Source: an uncultured Clostridium sp.
Lineage (GTDB): Bacteria; Bacillota; Clostridia; TANB77; CAG-508
DNA: 40,864 nucleotides
Reading direction: 5' to 3'
Assembly: GCA_946500615.1 (NCBI GenBank)
Contig: CAMMWP010000015.1
Location: forward strand, 1 to 40,864
A program made the position numbers and the translations under genes. Under the pieces are notes generated by a model that saw only the letters and a list, made by a program, of their open reading frames with translations, was not told the DNA's origin and did not search any database. Below, one piece after another: positions 21,964 through 31,913 of this stretch. Position 1 is the stretch's first letter, and each line of letters opens with the position of its first letter.

Positions 21964-23250
21964 ATGCCAAAAGAAAATGGAAAAGATGTTGCAAATTCAT
22001 TAAGTGAATATTCAAATACGATAAACAAAGGTACAAATATTGCTTTAGATAGTGTTAACCAAATTAATAAATGGTATGAAAAACAAGTAGAAAAAATTAT
22101 AGAGGGAAATACACAAAATTCAAGACTTGAAACAAATATAGATAATAACATTGTAGAAGAAACAGAAGAAAAAATAAATAAATTACAAACTAAAGTAGAA
22201 GATTATACCGAAATCCAAACTAACAATAAAAAGAATAATGTTACTAATCAAAATATAAGTAGATTAAAAACTCAAAAAGAAGATGAAACACTAGAAGATA
22301 CTATAAAAAATGAAGAAGAAGTGAAAGAATTAGGAAATAAAAAAGGAAAAATAAATAGCAAAATTAGTACAGCTATAAAAGGTATGAAATTTATAAATAA
22401 TACTGCAAATAAATTTATAAAAACTGGTAAGACATTAAATACTGCAACAAATGAGGGGGGACTAAAAAGTTTTGAAAAAAGTTCAAGCAGAATAATGACA
22501 AAACCAGCAAAGAAAGTAGCAGAAAAAGTAACATCAAAATTAGGAAAAGAAACTAAAAAGGTTGTAAAAAAGCAAGGGAAAAAACTTGTTAAGAAAACAG
22601 TAAATGTAGTAGAAAAGGCAACAAAAATTGTTGCAAAATTAGTGGCAGAAAGTATGAAAATGATATTATCAATGCTACCGTCTATTGCACCAATTATAAT
22701 AATTATTTTAATTATTGCAGCAATAGGAAACTTTTTAAATTTTAAAACATCTGATGAAGCAGACAATATAAATTTTGATGAAATTTCAAGTTATATGATA
22801 CAAATTGATGATCCGAATCTTCAAGCAATATATAATGAGTTTTTAAAAAATATGGGTAAGCCATACCTTATGGATCATAGTAATCTATCTTACGATACTT
22901 GTATGGATACCTATGATTGTTCTAGTTTTGTAATTCATTGTTTGGCACATACAGGAATAAAAATTATTCCAAATACTGGTGCTAGTGGATTATATTCTGA
23001 TTATTGTAATCCAGTAGAAGTAAATAATAGACAAGCAGGAGATTTGATTTTTTTGAAAGATACTTATGATACAGGAACGCCTGGAGGTATTTCTCATGTT
23101 GGTATTTATATGGGAACATTAACAATAAAAGGAGAAACAGCAGAATGGATAATAGATACTGGTGGAAATCCAGAAGGAGTAAAGATTAGTAAATATAATA
23201 ATGGTTGGTGGAATGGTAGCAATTTTTATGGATTTGGTAGATTAAAGTAA
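21964..23250 (+). CDS. NlpC/P60-type cell-wall hydrolase with TM helix
   Basis: Lys-rich N-terminus, TM SIAPIIIIILIIAAIGNFL, DTYDCSSFVIHCLAHTGI, RQAGDLIFLK, ISHVGIYMG. Confidence 0.85.
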   Translation: MPKENGKDVANSLSEYSNTINKGTNIALDSVNQINKWYEKQVEKIIEGNTQNSRLETNIDNNIVEETEEKINKLQTKVEDYTEIQTNNKKNNVTNQNISRLKTQKEDETLEDTIKNEEEVKELGNKKGKINSKISTAIKGMKFINNTANKFIKTGKTLNTATNEGGLKSFEKSSSRIMTKPAKKVAEKVTSKLGKETKKVVKKQGKKLVKKTVNVVEKATKIVAKLVAESMKMILSMLPSIAPIIIIILIIAAIGNFLNFKTSDEADNINFDEISSYMIQIDDPNLQAIYNEFLKNMGKPYLMDHSNLSYDTCMDTYDCSSFVIHCLAHTGIKIIPNTGASGLYSDYCNPVEVNNRQAGDLIFLKDTYDTGTPGGISHVGIYMGTLTIKGETAEWIIDTGGNPEGVKISKYNNGWWNGSNFYGFGRLK

Positions 23251-23271
23251 TTAGATGGGAGGTTATAATAT

Positions 23272-24021
23272 TTGAAAATAAAAATGATAAAAATGGGTAT
23301 GGATATAGATGAAACAAGAAATCACAGAATAAGAGGAATTGTACCTACAAGTGATGGAAAATATCTATTTATAGAAATAATGCAAGGAAGTAGGCCAGAT
23401 AGAAAATATACTTCTTGTTCTCCAAAAGAATATGAGAAAAAATATCCAAACCCTGAATATATTTTTTTAGATAGTTGTTTTAGAGTAGATATACCAGAAG
23501 ATTATTTTAAAAACTATACAAAGGAATTTTCTGATTATAATAGAGTAGGATTCTATGAATATGCACATACAAAAGAAAATATAGTAAAAGTATTACAAAA
23601 GTTTAATAAAGATATAGACGATATTGAATTAACAGATGAACGTTACATTGAAAAATTTTGTGAAGAAAATGGTTTTTTTAGATTATATGATAGTAGATTA
23701 AAACACGAATATAAACCTATAAAAATTGAATGGACAGATCTAGATAAGGACGGTTATACTCGTGTTAAATTTTTATATACTTGTTATTCTGCAGATGGAT
23801 TAAAATATCAAGAAGAACAGCAAAGTAAAAGAAAAACGCAAGATTTAATTAATGACTACGGAAAAGATTTAATGTCAAATTTAATGACAAAGTATGTTGA
23901 AGAAAAGTGTAAAAATATAGATAATCAAAAAATAATAGAAAGTTTTATTGAAGATAAAAATAAACTTTTTGAAGAAGAAAAAAATATTGATTTAGCAGAT
24001 GAGGTAGATATAGACTATTAA
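23272..24021 (+). CDS. Hypothetical ICE protein
   Basis: Intact ORF with RBS, TTG start. Confidence 0.55.
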   Translation: MKIKMIKMGMDIDETRNHRIRGIVPTSDGKYLFIEIMQGSRPDRKYTSCSPKEYEKKYPNPEYIFLDSCFRVDIPEDYFKNYTKEFSDYNRVGFYEYAHTKENIVKVLQKFNKDIDDIELTDERYIEKFCEENGFFRLYDSRLKHEYKPIKIEWTDLDKDGYTRVKFLYTCYSADGLKYQEEQQSKRKTQDLINDYGKDLMSNLMTKYVEEKCKNIDNQKIIESFIEDKNKLFEEEKNIDLADEVDIDY

Positions 24022-24177
24022 GTGAAAAAATTATTTTTATTTATAATGAAAATTATATTTATTACACTTGTTTTACTAATTGCAATATGCTTTGGAAATA
24101 TGACTGTTAGAATGAGTATATTAGTTTTAATGTACTCATTCATTATTTTTATAATACTAAAGAAATGGAGGAATTAA
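24022..24177 (+). CDS. Small membrane protein (51 aa), GTG start; not in the supplied ORF track
   Basis: Translation (M)KKLFLFIMKIIFITLVLLIAICFGNMTVRMSILVLMYSFIIFIILKKWRN between two abutting genes. Confidence 0.45.
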   Translation: MKKLFLFIMKIIFITLVLLIAICFGNMTVRMSILVLMYSFIIFIILKKWRN

Positions 24178-24726
24178 TTGGTAGTAGATATATATAATAC
24201 AAATAAAAAATATAACATAATTTATGCAGATCCGCCCTGGCATTATACAGGTTGGAGAAAAGGACCTAGAAGTGTTGAAAGACATTATCCAACAATGAAA
24301 GTAGATAAGATAATTGATATGAAGGATACAATTAAGTCAATATCAGATGAGAATTGTATTCTTTTTTTATGGGTAACATTCCCTTGTCTAATAGAAGGAT
24401 TAAAAGTAATGAAAGAATGGGGATTCAAATATAAAACTTGTGGCTTTACATGGGTAAAAAGAAATAAAATTGCTGATACATGGTTCTTTGGATTAGGAGC
24501 ATGGACGAGAGCAAATGCAGAACTTTGTTTATTAGGAACAAAGGGAAAAATACCTAGAGTTTCTAAAAAGGTTTCACAAGTAGTTGATACTCATATTGAA
24601 GAACATAGTAAAAAACCAGCAATAGTAAGAGAAAGAATTGTTGAATTGGTTGGAGATTTGCCACGAATTGAATTATTTGCAAGGCAAACAGTAGACGGCT
24701 GGGACTGTTGGGGGAATGAGGTATAA
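24178..24726 (+). CDS. MT-A70 family N6-adenine methyltransferase
   Basis: IIYADPPWHYTGWRKG (DPPW), FLWVTFPCLIEGL, ARANAELCLLGTKG-type region, RIELFARQTVDGWDCWGNE. Confidence 0.9.
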   Translation: MVVDIYNTNKKYNIIYADPPWHYTGWRKGPRSVERHYPTMKVDKIIDMKDTIKSISDENCILFLWVTFPCLIEGLKVMKEWGFKYKTCGFTWVKRNKIADTWFFGLGAWTRANAELCLLGTKGKIPRVSKKVSQVVDTHIEEHSKKPAIVRERIVELVGDLPRIELFARQTVDGWDCWGNEV

Positions 24727-24740
24727 AAGGAGGAAAAACA

Positions 24741-25322
24741 TTGAATATAAATGTACCGATATTAGAAAAAACACAAAGAAATATCACAGAAGAAATAAAA
24801 GTTTTAAGTAGTACAGATGTTGTTAATTTAGAACAAGTACAAGCGATTAGAAATGCAGTAAAAGAACATTTATTATTTATTGGAGTAGACAGAGGTAACA
24901 ATATAAGAAATATAAGTATTTTAGGAATAGGATCTAATTGTGAAGTGTTAATTGATAGTAAAGATATTATTAGAACTGCTTTATTATCTTGCAGTGAAAA
25001 AGTAATTTTAGTACATAATCATCCGTCAAATAAATTAGATCCTAGTTTGCCAGATATACATATAACAAACATAACAAATAATCTTTTAAAAACTTTTAAT
25101 ATAGAATTATTAGATCATATTATTGTTACTGAAAAAGAATATATAAGTATGGAAAAAATAAAAAAATTTAATAAAGAATTTACTAATGATGAAATAGAAG
25201 AAACTACAAAAAGTTTTTTGTTAGAAGAAAATAAAAAATTAAAACAAGAAATTGAATATTTGAAAAATAATAAAGAAGAAATAGAAAATACTTCACAAGA
25301 AGATATTGATTATGATTATTAA
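24741..25322 (+). CDS. RadC-like JAB-domain protein
   Basis: LFIGVDRGNNIRNISILGIGS, VILVHNHPSNKLDPSLPDIHIT, LLDHIIVTEKEYISM. Confidence 0.85.
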   Translation: MNINVPILEKTQRNITEEIKVLSSTDVVNLEQVQAIRNAVKEHLLFIGVDRGNNIRNISILGIGSNCEVLIDSKDIIRTALLSCSEKVILVHNHPSNKLDPSLPDIHITNITNNLLKTFNIELLDHIIVTEKEYISMEKIKKFNKEFTNDEIEETTKSFLLEENKKLKQEIEYLKNNKEEIENTSQEDIDYDY

Positions 25323-26385
25323 TAAAAGGAGGGAATTTATTTTGACAATTGATGAATTTTTAACAAGCAATAAAAACAGTTGTGAGTTAGATAGAGATTA
25401 TATTTTAAAAGTTAAATATAATGATAATATTGACTATATTTTTAAAACAGACTATGGAAAATTAGATTTTGACAAAAGTCTAAAATGTGTAGGATTGTTT
25501 AACAAGAGTAATAAAAAGTTATATGGATCTAGCTTTGATTTTAATAGTTCTTATAACAAAGATAGTATGAGCAATTTTTATAGTGGTACAATAGGACAGA
25601 TTAAAATAGATTTATATAAAGGAGCAGATAAATTATTAAATAATTATATAAAAGATAATTTAAAAACACTAAAAGAAATGGCAAAAGATTCTTTTGATAA
25701 ATTTATATCTTCCAAAGAAGATTATGAAAGTATAAAAAAAGAAGCAGTTAATAAGTATATATATCATTCAGATAATAATCAAATAGAATTTAATATAAGT
25801 AGTTCTAAATATGAACAAAGTAATGATATGCACGATTTAATAATGAAAGCATTAGAAAATCCAGAAGAAACTATATATAATGTTTTTGAAGAATATATAA
25901 ATAATGAAGAAAAAACAGAAAGATTGTATTCTAAAGCATCAGGTATTCCTGATATAAAATTAACTGTAAAAGAAAGAATTGGAGCACGATTATTAGAAAA
26001 AGATTTAGAAGATAAATTGATTTTAGAATTAAAAAATAATCCTAATAATGAATATAAAAAGAAACACGATATTATTGAAGCAATAAAAGATTTAGATGCA
26101 CAAATGATTACAATTAATTTGTGTCATGATGGAAAAGAAATTACTTTTAAATATCCAAGAGAACAACTATATAATTTTTGGCTTAGTGCTTATAATATTC
26201 CAGAAGTAAGTAAAAGAGAAGAATTAAAACAGATATATGCAAATACAAATTTTTATAGAGATTTTGATATAGAAGATATTAAGTCAATAAGTTTTAGAAA
26301 ACAAATTATATATGAGGATAAAAAGAAATTGGAATTAAATAATAAAAAAGAGGAGCCAGATATTGTTGATGATATGTTTGATTAA
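25306..26385 (+). CDS. Hypothetical ICE protein
   Basis: Intact 359 aa ORF. Confidence 0.5.
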   Translation: MIMIINKRREFILTIDEFLTSNKNSCELDRDYILKVKYNDNIDYIFKTDYGKLDFDKSLKCVGLFNKSNKKLYGSSFDFNSSYNKDSMSNFYSGTIGQIKIDLYKGADKLLNNYIKDNLKTLKEMAKDSFDKFISSKEDYESIKKEAVNKYIYHSDNNQIEFNISSSKYEQSNDMHDLIMKALENPEETIYNVFEEYINNEEKTERLYSKASGIPDIKLTVKERIGARLLEKDLEDKLILELKNNPNNEYKKKHDIIEAIKDLDAQMITINLCHDGKEITFKYPREQLYNFWLSAYNIPEVSKREELKQIYANTNFYRDFDIEDIKSISFRKQIIYEDKKKLELNNKKEEPDIVDDMFD

Positions 26386-26420
26386 ATATCATTTACAATA
26401 TCTTTTTTAGAAGGAGAAAT

Positions 26421-27335
26421 ATGGAAAGAATTGAAATTATAAAAAACAATAGAAAAATAAAATTGTATGGAAATAAAGCTATTGTAGAAAAAGAAAAAAC
26501 AATTATAGAAAATCTAAATCTTACGGGATTAGAAGACAAAGACAGAATTATAATACAAGATTGCATTGATAAAAATAAGTTAAAATCCGATATTACTTAT
26601 GAAGGAAATACAGTATATTCATTTAAAAAAATCGTTAGAAGTTATAGAAGGTTACAAAAAGATAATTCATTGGAAAACTTGACAAATGCTATGTATAATT
26701 TTTTTATGAATGCGTGTGGAGATATTGCTCATTATGATAAAGAGGGGTATAGATGTTACTATGATGATTCTATTATAGAATTAGAAAATAGATTATTGAA
26801 AAATGCTTGTATCACTTCAAGGTTTAGTGATGTAGATAGAATATTTAAAGAATTAAAAATAGGCAAATACTTTGCTGAAAGAGAGCTTATAAATATAGAT
26901 AAAATTTCATTAAACAAATTAGAAAGTATCATAAGAGAATGTAGATGGAATGTTATAAATAAAAATGGAATTTGGCAGATAAAACGAACTACAATATATG
27001 GATATGATTTTAGTTTTGAAGTGGACTGTACTGATGGTAATGTTTCAAATTGTGTTAAAAAAATACAGGATTATTATAATTCCTTTAATAAAGATGAGTA
27101 TATAGAAAAGATGGTTTCTATAAGAAAATCATTAGGGTTAACAATTAGTGAGATTGTTTCAGCAGCAGACAATATAAAAAGATTGCTAAATAATTTATCA
27201 TTTGATGTACTTTATAAAAGTAGATTAGCTGTTGAAGAAAATAAAAAAAATATTCAAAAAGTCCAAGAAATATCAAATAATATTGTTGAAAATGAATTAG
27301 AAAATGAAAACGATATTGATTATGAGTATGCTTGA
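26421..27335 (+). CDS. Hypothetical ICE protein
   Basis: Intact 304 aa ORF, RBS agaaggaga. Confidence 0.55.
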   Translation: MERIEIIKNNRKIKLYGNKAIVEKEKTIIENLNLTGLEDKDRIIIQDCIDKNKLKSDITYEGNTVYSFKKIVRSYRRLQKDNSLENLTNAMYNFFMNACGDIAHYDKEGYRCYYDDSIIELENRLLKNACITSRFSDVDRIFKELKIGKYFAERELINIDKISLNKLESIIRECRWNVINKNGIWQIKRTTIYGYDFSFEVDCTDGNVSNCVKKIQDYYNSFNKDEYIEKMVSIRKSLGLTISEIVSAADNIKRLLNNLSFDVLYKSRLAVEENKKNIQKVQEISNNIVENELENENDIDYEYA

Positions 27336-27346
27336 AAAAGTAAAAG

Positions 27347-27375
27347 AAGTGGAGTAATAATGCTCCACTTTTTAT
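27347..27375 (+). terminator. Intrinsic terminator
   Basis: aagtggag-taataatg-ctccactt followed by tttt. Confidence 0.75.
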
Positions 27376-27399
27376 AGAATTTTAAATATAAAAAATATT

Positions 27400-27562
27400 C
27401 TCCCAGCGGGCCAAAAGGGTTTTAGGGATTTTTCCCTAAACAGCAAAATGGTGTCAAAACACCAAGCTGGCGAATATTGGGCACTAAAAAATGCTCTCAA
27501 TATTCGGGGCAAAATAGATTTGCCCTAAAATTATATGCTACACTTCGTTAGCATAAATTTTA
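27400..27562. other. Highly structured intergenic region: nested helix plus five hairpins; candidate ncRNA, oriT or single-strand origin
   Basis: ccagc(27403)/gctgg(27466); tttaggga-tttt-tccctaaa 27421-27440; ggtgt-caaa-acacc 27450-27463; cgaatattg/caatattcg 27471-27506; gggcaaa-ataga-tttgccc 27507-27525; tatgcta/tagcata 27534-27555. Confidence 0.55.
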
Positions 27563-27685
27563 ATTAAAAAGATTTGTAGATATATGGAATAAAAAATAGA
27601 AAAGTGATATAATGTGTATGAAATTTATCTAGTATTTAATAACTGTAATTAATTAGTAATTATAATTATTAGGAAAGGAAAGAAA

Positions 27686-29158
27686 ATGTTATTAAATGAT
27701 GTACTGCAAGCTACTGACAATTATTTAAACTCTAAAACTAAAACAGAGAGAAAAAAAATAGGACAATTTTTTACATCAAAAGAAACTGCTTTATTTATGG
27801 CAAATTTAAGCAAATGCCAAAAAGAAAACATCAAAGTTTTAGATGCTGGAGCAGGAAGTGGAATATTAAGCATTGCCCTATTAGAACAATTGAATAATAA
27901 TGACAAAATAAAAAGTATAGAAATAGATTTATATGAAAATGATGAGCAGATTGTTAAGCTATTAGAAGATAATATGCAAAAAGCAAAATTAAAAATAGAA
28001 AAGTTACAAAAATATAATATAATTAAAGAAAATTTTATAACTAAAAATAAAGACAATTACAATAAAATATATGATATTGTGATAAGCAATCCACCATATA
28101 AAAAAATTGGCAAAAATGATATTGAATCAACTATAATGGAAAATGTTGTATATGGACAACCTAATATGTATTTTTTATTTATGGCTATGGCAGAGAGATT
28201 ACTTAAAGATGATGGAGAATTAATATTTATTGTACCTAGATCATGGACTTCGGGTACTTATTTTAAGAAGTTTAGAGAAGTATTTTTAAATAATGTTAAA
28301 TTAACCAATATACACCTTTTTGTGAGTAGAGATAAAGTTTTTAATAAAGAAAACGTATTACAAGAAACAATGATTTTGAGAGCTTTAAAAACAAACAAAG
28401 AGCCAAAAGATATTATAGTTACTCAATCATATAGTAATGATGATTTTGACAATATAAGCACATATAATATTGATTATAGTATTTGTGTGGAAAAAGAAAA
28501 TGAAAGATACGTTTATTTACCATTGGATAGCAATGACATTAAAGTATTGAAAACAATAAATGGTTTTAATACTAAATTAAAGGATATAGGTTTAAAATTA
28601 AAAACGGGATTAACAGTTGATTTTAGAAATGAAGAATATTTAGAAAAAAATGCATCTAATAATAATGTCCCTTTACTATCTTCAATTCATTTTAAAGATG
28701 GCATAATTAAATTTCCAAGTAATGAAGATGAAGCTCAATATGTTAGAAAAGATAATAGAGCTTTATTGCAAAAGACTACGAATTATTTACTTATAAAAAG
28801 ATTTAGCAGTAAAGAAGAAAAAAGAAGAATACAACCAGCAATGTTTTTTAAAACTGATTTTGAAGAGTATGATTTTATATCAACTGAAAATCATGTTAAT
28901 TTTATTGGAAGTATTGACAATAAGGAAATAAAAAAAGATTTAATTTATGGTCTTTATGGAATCTATAATAGTACATTATATGATAAATATTATAGGATTC
29001 TTAATGGCTCAACACAGGTAAATGCTACTGAAATTAATAATATTCCTATTCCAAAAGAAAATCTTATAGAAGAAATTGGAAAGAAATTGCAAACAAAAGA
29101 AAATATTACAACAGAAATATGTGATAGTATTTTATTGGAGGCGATAAGTGATGAATAA
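27686..29158 (+). CDS. N6-adenine DNA methyltransferase (Eco57I/TaqI-like), partner of the adjacent restriction enzyme
   Basis: KKIGQFFTSKETALFMANL, VLDAGAGSGILSIALLEQL, DIVISNPPYKKI (NPPY), HLFVSRDKVFN. Confidence 0.92.
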   Translation: MLLNDVLQATDNYLNSKTKTERKKIGQFFTSKETALFMANLSKCQKENIKVLDAGAGSGILSIALLEQLNNNDKIKSIEIDLYENDEQIVKLLEDNMQKAKLKIEKLQKYNIIKENFITKNKDNYNKIYDIVISNPPYKKIGKNDIESTIMENVVYGQPNMYFLFMAMAERLLKDDGELIFIVPRSWTSGTYFKKFREVFLNNVKLTNIHLFVSRDKVFNKENVLQETMILRALKTNKEPKDIIVTQSYSNDDFDNISTYNIDYSICVEKENERYVYLPLDSNDIKVLKTINGFNTKLKDIGLKLKTGLTVDFRNEEYLEKNASNNNVPLLSSIHFKDGIIKFPSNEDEAQYVRKDNRALLQKTTNYLLIKRFSSKEEKRRIQPAMFFKTDFEEYDFISTENHVNFIGSIDNKEIKKDLIYGLYGIYNSTLYDKYYRILNGSTQVNATEINNIPIPKENLIEEIGKKLQTKENITTEICDSILLEAISDE

Positions 29159-30071
29159 ATTAGAACAGGCAAAAGATATATTAGCAAAAATAGGAATGCC
29201 AAAAGCACAGCAAGCTGATTTATGCGCATATACATTGTTATCTTTGTTAAATATAAAAGAAAAATCAAAATGGAATACAGCAACAAATGAATACATAAGG
29301 ATTCATGATATAATGGGATTTATAAAACAAAATTATGGTGTTGCTTATGCTGAAAATAGTAGAGAAACTTTTAGAAAACAAGCTATGCATCATTTTAGAA
29401 TTGCAGCTTTAATAGAAGATAATTCAAAAGCAACTAATAGTCCAAATTATAGATATAGAATTACGAATGAAGCATTGAATTTAATAAAAAAATATGGTAC
29501 TAATGAGTGGAATAAAGAATTGGAAAAATATTTAAAAAATCACAAAAAGTTAATTAGTATATATGAAAATAAAAGAAACTTAACAAAGATTCCAGTTAAA
29601 ATTAATGGAGAAAATTTTGAATTTAGTACAGGAAAGCATAATGAATTGCAAAAAGCCATAATAGAAGAATTTGCACCTAGATTTGCACAAAATAGTATTG
29701 TTCTCTATGTTGGAGATACTAAAGATAAAGATTTGTATAAAGATGTAGAATTACTGGAAAAATTAAAAATATCAATGGGTGAACACGAAAAATTACCAGA
29801 TGTTATTTTATATCAAAAAGAGAAAAAGTGGATATACTTTATTGAAGCTGTTACAAGTGTTGGACCTATAAGTCCAAAGAGAATTGTTGAAATAACAGAT
29901 ATGACAAAAGATTGTAAACTAGGTAAAATATATGTTACGGCATTTATTGACATGAAAACATTTAAGAAATTTACTGAACAATTAGCATGGGAAACAGAGG
30001 TGTGGTTGAGTGAAATGCCTGATCACATGATACATTTAAACGGAGATAAATTCATGGGACCGAGAAATTAA
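29148..30071 (+). CDS. BsuBI/PstI-family type II restriction endonuclease
   Basis: VLYVGDTKDKDLY, LPDVILYQKEKKWIYFIEAVTSVGPISPKRIVEI; overlaps the methyltransferase gene. Confidence 0.9.
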   Translation: MMNKLEQAKDILAKIGMPKAQQADLCAYTLLSLLNIKEKSKWNTATNEYIRIHDIMGFIKQNYGVAYAENSRETFRKQAMHHFRIAALIEDNSKATNSPNYRYRITNEALNLIKKYGTNEWNKELEKYLKNHKKLISIYENKRNLTKIPVKINGENFEFSTGKHNELQKAIIEEFAPRFAQNSIVLYVGDTKDKDLYKDVELLEKLKISMGEHEKLPDVILYQKEKKWIYFIEAVTSVGPISPKRIVEITDMTKDCKLGKIYVTAFIDMKTFKKFTEQLAWETEVWLSEMPDHMIHLNGDKFMGPRN

Positions 30072-30082
30072 AAACAAAATTT

Positions 30083-30110
30083 AGAAGGAGTTTTGACTTC
30101 TTCTTTTTTT
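30083..30110 (+). terminator. Possible intrinsic terminator after the restriction enzyme
   Basis: agaaggagttttgacttcttctttttttg. Confidence 0.5.
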
Positions 30111-30112
30111 GA

Positions 30113-30739
30113 TTGGAGGAAAAGAAAATTTATAATGAAAGTAAATTAGATGAAGTATTTTTATCATACGATAAAATTTTGTTTAGATTAAATATTCAAG
30201 AAATAAAAAGCAAAGAAAAAAAAGATATTACTCATAAAGATTTAAGAAAAGCTATAACAGTTATGCAAATGAAACATAAGAATTGTAGGTGGAAAAGTGA
30301 AAAAATCAGAAGTAAAAATAGTTATATTCTTATTGAAGGATATTACTGGTTAAAATATGTTTACTTTAATAATGAAAAAAAATTAATAGATGCAGATATT
30401 GAATTTTTTGAAGAAAGAATAAAATCTTATGAGAAATTATTGAAAGTGGAATCTAAAAATTTATTTGAAAGAGATATGAATTTAGAGGAATTATCAAGAT
30501 ATTTTAAAAGAAAGTATGAAACTATTGAGAAAGCAATTTGGAAGATGATAAAGGTAAATAGCAATTATAGATATGTATTAAAAAATGAGTTTGTAATTAC
30601 CAAAGAAGGAATTGAATGGCTTTCTAAAAAATGTTTTAAATATAAATATTTAGAGTTATTAGAAAACTATAAAATGGAACTAACAGAAAAATATATTAAA
30701 GCAGGATATATATATGATAATTTTTTTGAAAAAAATTAA
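30113..30739 (+). CDS. Hypothetical protein
   Basis: Intact 208 aa ORF; start codon uncertain. Confidence 0.5.
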   Translation: MEEKKIYNESKLDEVFLSYDKILFRLNIQEIKSKEKKDITHKDLRKAITVMQMKHKNCRWKSEKIRSKNSYILIEGYYWLKYVYFNNEKKLIDADIEFFEERIKSYEKLLKVESKNLFERDMNLEELSRYFKRKYETIEKAIWKMIKVNSNYRYVLKNEFVITKEGIEWLSKKCFKYKYLELLENYKMELTEKYIKAGYIYDNFFEKN

Positions 30740-30832
30740 AGAATAACGCTGACAAACAGCTAAATATACGTTATAAAGTTAATATAATCGGTTATAAAAA
30801 GTATATATGCTAAGCATATAAAGGAGGTTGAA

Positions 30833-31102
30833 ATGCTTGATAAGAAATCTGTTAGAGAATTATTTAAAGCGTTTGAGGAAACATTTAATTTTGAATTGGT
30901 AGAAGAAGAGTCTTACAAAGAGGCTACTAATCGCAGAAAAGCAAAGATGGATCTTATAGAAAACTCAATTAGCAAACAGGACTTTGATTTGTTGCAAGAA
31001 TATATAGAGCTTGAGAATGAAGTTTCTTCAATCGAAATGGAAGAATCATTTGTAAAAGGATTTTCGACAGCATGTCAATTGATTATGGATTCGTTAAGAT
31101 AA
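30833..31102 (+). CDS. Hypothetical ICE protein, possibly DUF6809-like
   Basis: 89 aa ORF with strong RBS aaaggagg; SIEMEESFVKGFSTACQLIMDSLR. Confidence 0.5.
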   Translation: MLDKKSVRELFKAFEETFNFELVEEESYKEATNRRKAKMDLIENSISKQDFDLLQEYIELENEVSSIEMEESFVKGFSTACQLIMDSLR

Positions 31103-31108
31103 CTGGAG

Positions 31109-31447
31109 GTGAATCATATTAACAATATTGAAAATCGAATTTATGTAGTTAATAAAATACTAAAATATTTAAAACTGGATATATTAAATGATGAGGAAAA
31201 ACAGGCAATATATAATATTGTAATGAGTACAAAGAAAACGGATTTACAAAAAAGAAGATTTAATATGGTGTATAATCTTGGACCAAATATAAGGGAGCAT
31301 AATACATATAAAAAAGTTGCTAGTTTCTATGATTGTTCAGTTGGTGCTGTTAGAACTTCAACAATGTCAATAGTAGCAGGATTATATCATTTACCAGATG
31401 AAAAATTTAGTGTTTTAGAAAATATTTTAAAAAAATATGAAAAATAA
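31109..31447 (+). CDS. Small helical DNA-binding-like protein, weak resemblance to a Spo0A C-terminal domain
   Basis: YKKVASFYDCSVGAVRTSTMSIVAGLY; tentative. Confidence 0.4.
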   Translation: MNHINNIENRIYVVNKILKYLKLDILNDEEKQAIYNIVMSTKKTDLQKRRFNMVYNLGPNIREHNTYKKVASFYDCSVGAVRTSTMSIVAGLYHLPDEKFSVLENILKKYEK

Positions 31448-31478
31448 TAATATTATTATGTTATAGGGCAAGTTTATC

Positions 31479-31913
31479 TTGCTCTTTTTTGAAGGAAGTG
31501 AGAATATGCAATTTGATACAAAGTCAAGAAGAAAAAGTATTAAAGTTATAGTGTCTGATGAGGAAAGATGTTTATTAGAAACAAAAGCAAGTTTCTATGG
31601 ATATAAAACAATTGCAAGTTATATTAGAGATACAGCTATATACGAAAAAGTTACACATATTGATTTAAAAAGCAAAAACGAGATATATGAGGCTTACAGT
31701 AATAATACAAAAGAATTAAAAAAAATAGCAAAAGAATTTAGACATTTTAGTAAATATGCAACTCAAATTTCAAAAGATGATTTAAAAGATATTTCTATAA
31801 TGATGTTTACAATATTAAAAAAACAAAAGCAAATATTACAATTAATTGAAAAGAAATTAGATATAGATATTTGGCAAGAAATAAATAAAAGGGATCATAT
31901 AGATTGCCAATAA
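31479..31913 (+). CDS. MobC-like relaxosome accessory protein
   Basis: SRRKSIKVIVSDEERCLLETKASFYGYKTIASYIRDTAIY; overlaps the relaxase gene. Initiation may be at ATG 31506. Confidence 0.8.
   Translation: MLFFEGSENMQFDTKSRRKSIKVIVSDEERCLLETKASFYGYKTIASYIRDTAIYEKVTHIDLKSKNEIYEAYSNNTKELKKIAKEFRHFSKYATQISKDDLKDISIMMFTILKKQKQILQLIEKKLDIDIWQEINKRDHIDCQ

Noticed and set aside
9615-23795. CTGCAG avoidance as evidence of PstI specificity
   Set aside because: I saw three CTGCAG sites (about 9624, 15802, 23788), near or above chance for this base composition, so there is no avoidance signal.
31445-31485. Palindrome ataataatattattat and hairpin gggcaag-ttta-tcttgctc before mobC as oriT
   Set aside because: The hairpin followed by a T-run is better explained as a terminator, and the AT palindrome is expected in such AT-rich DNA; no nic consensus recognised.
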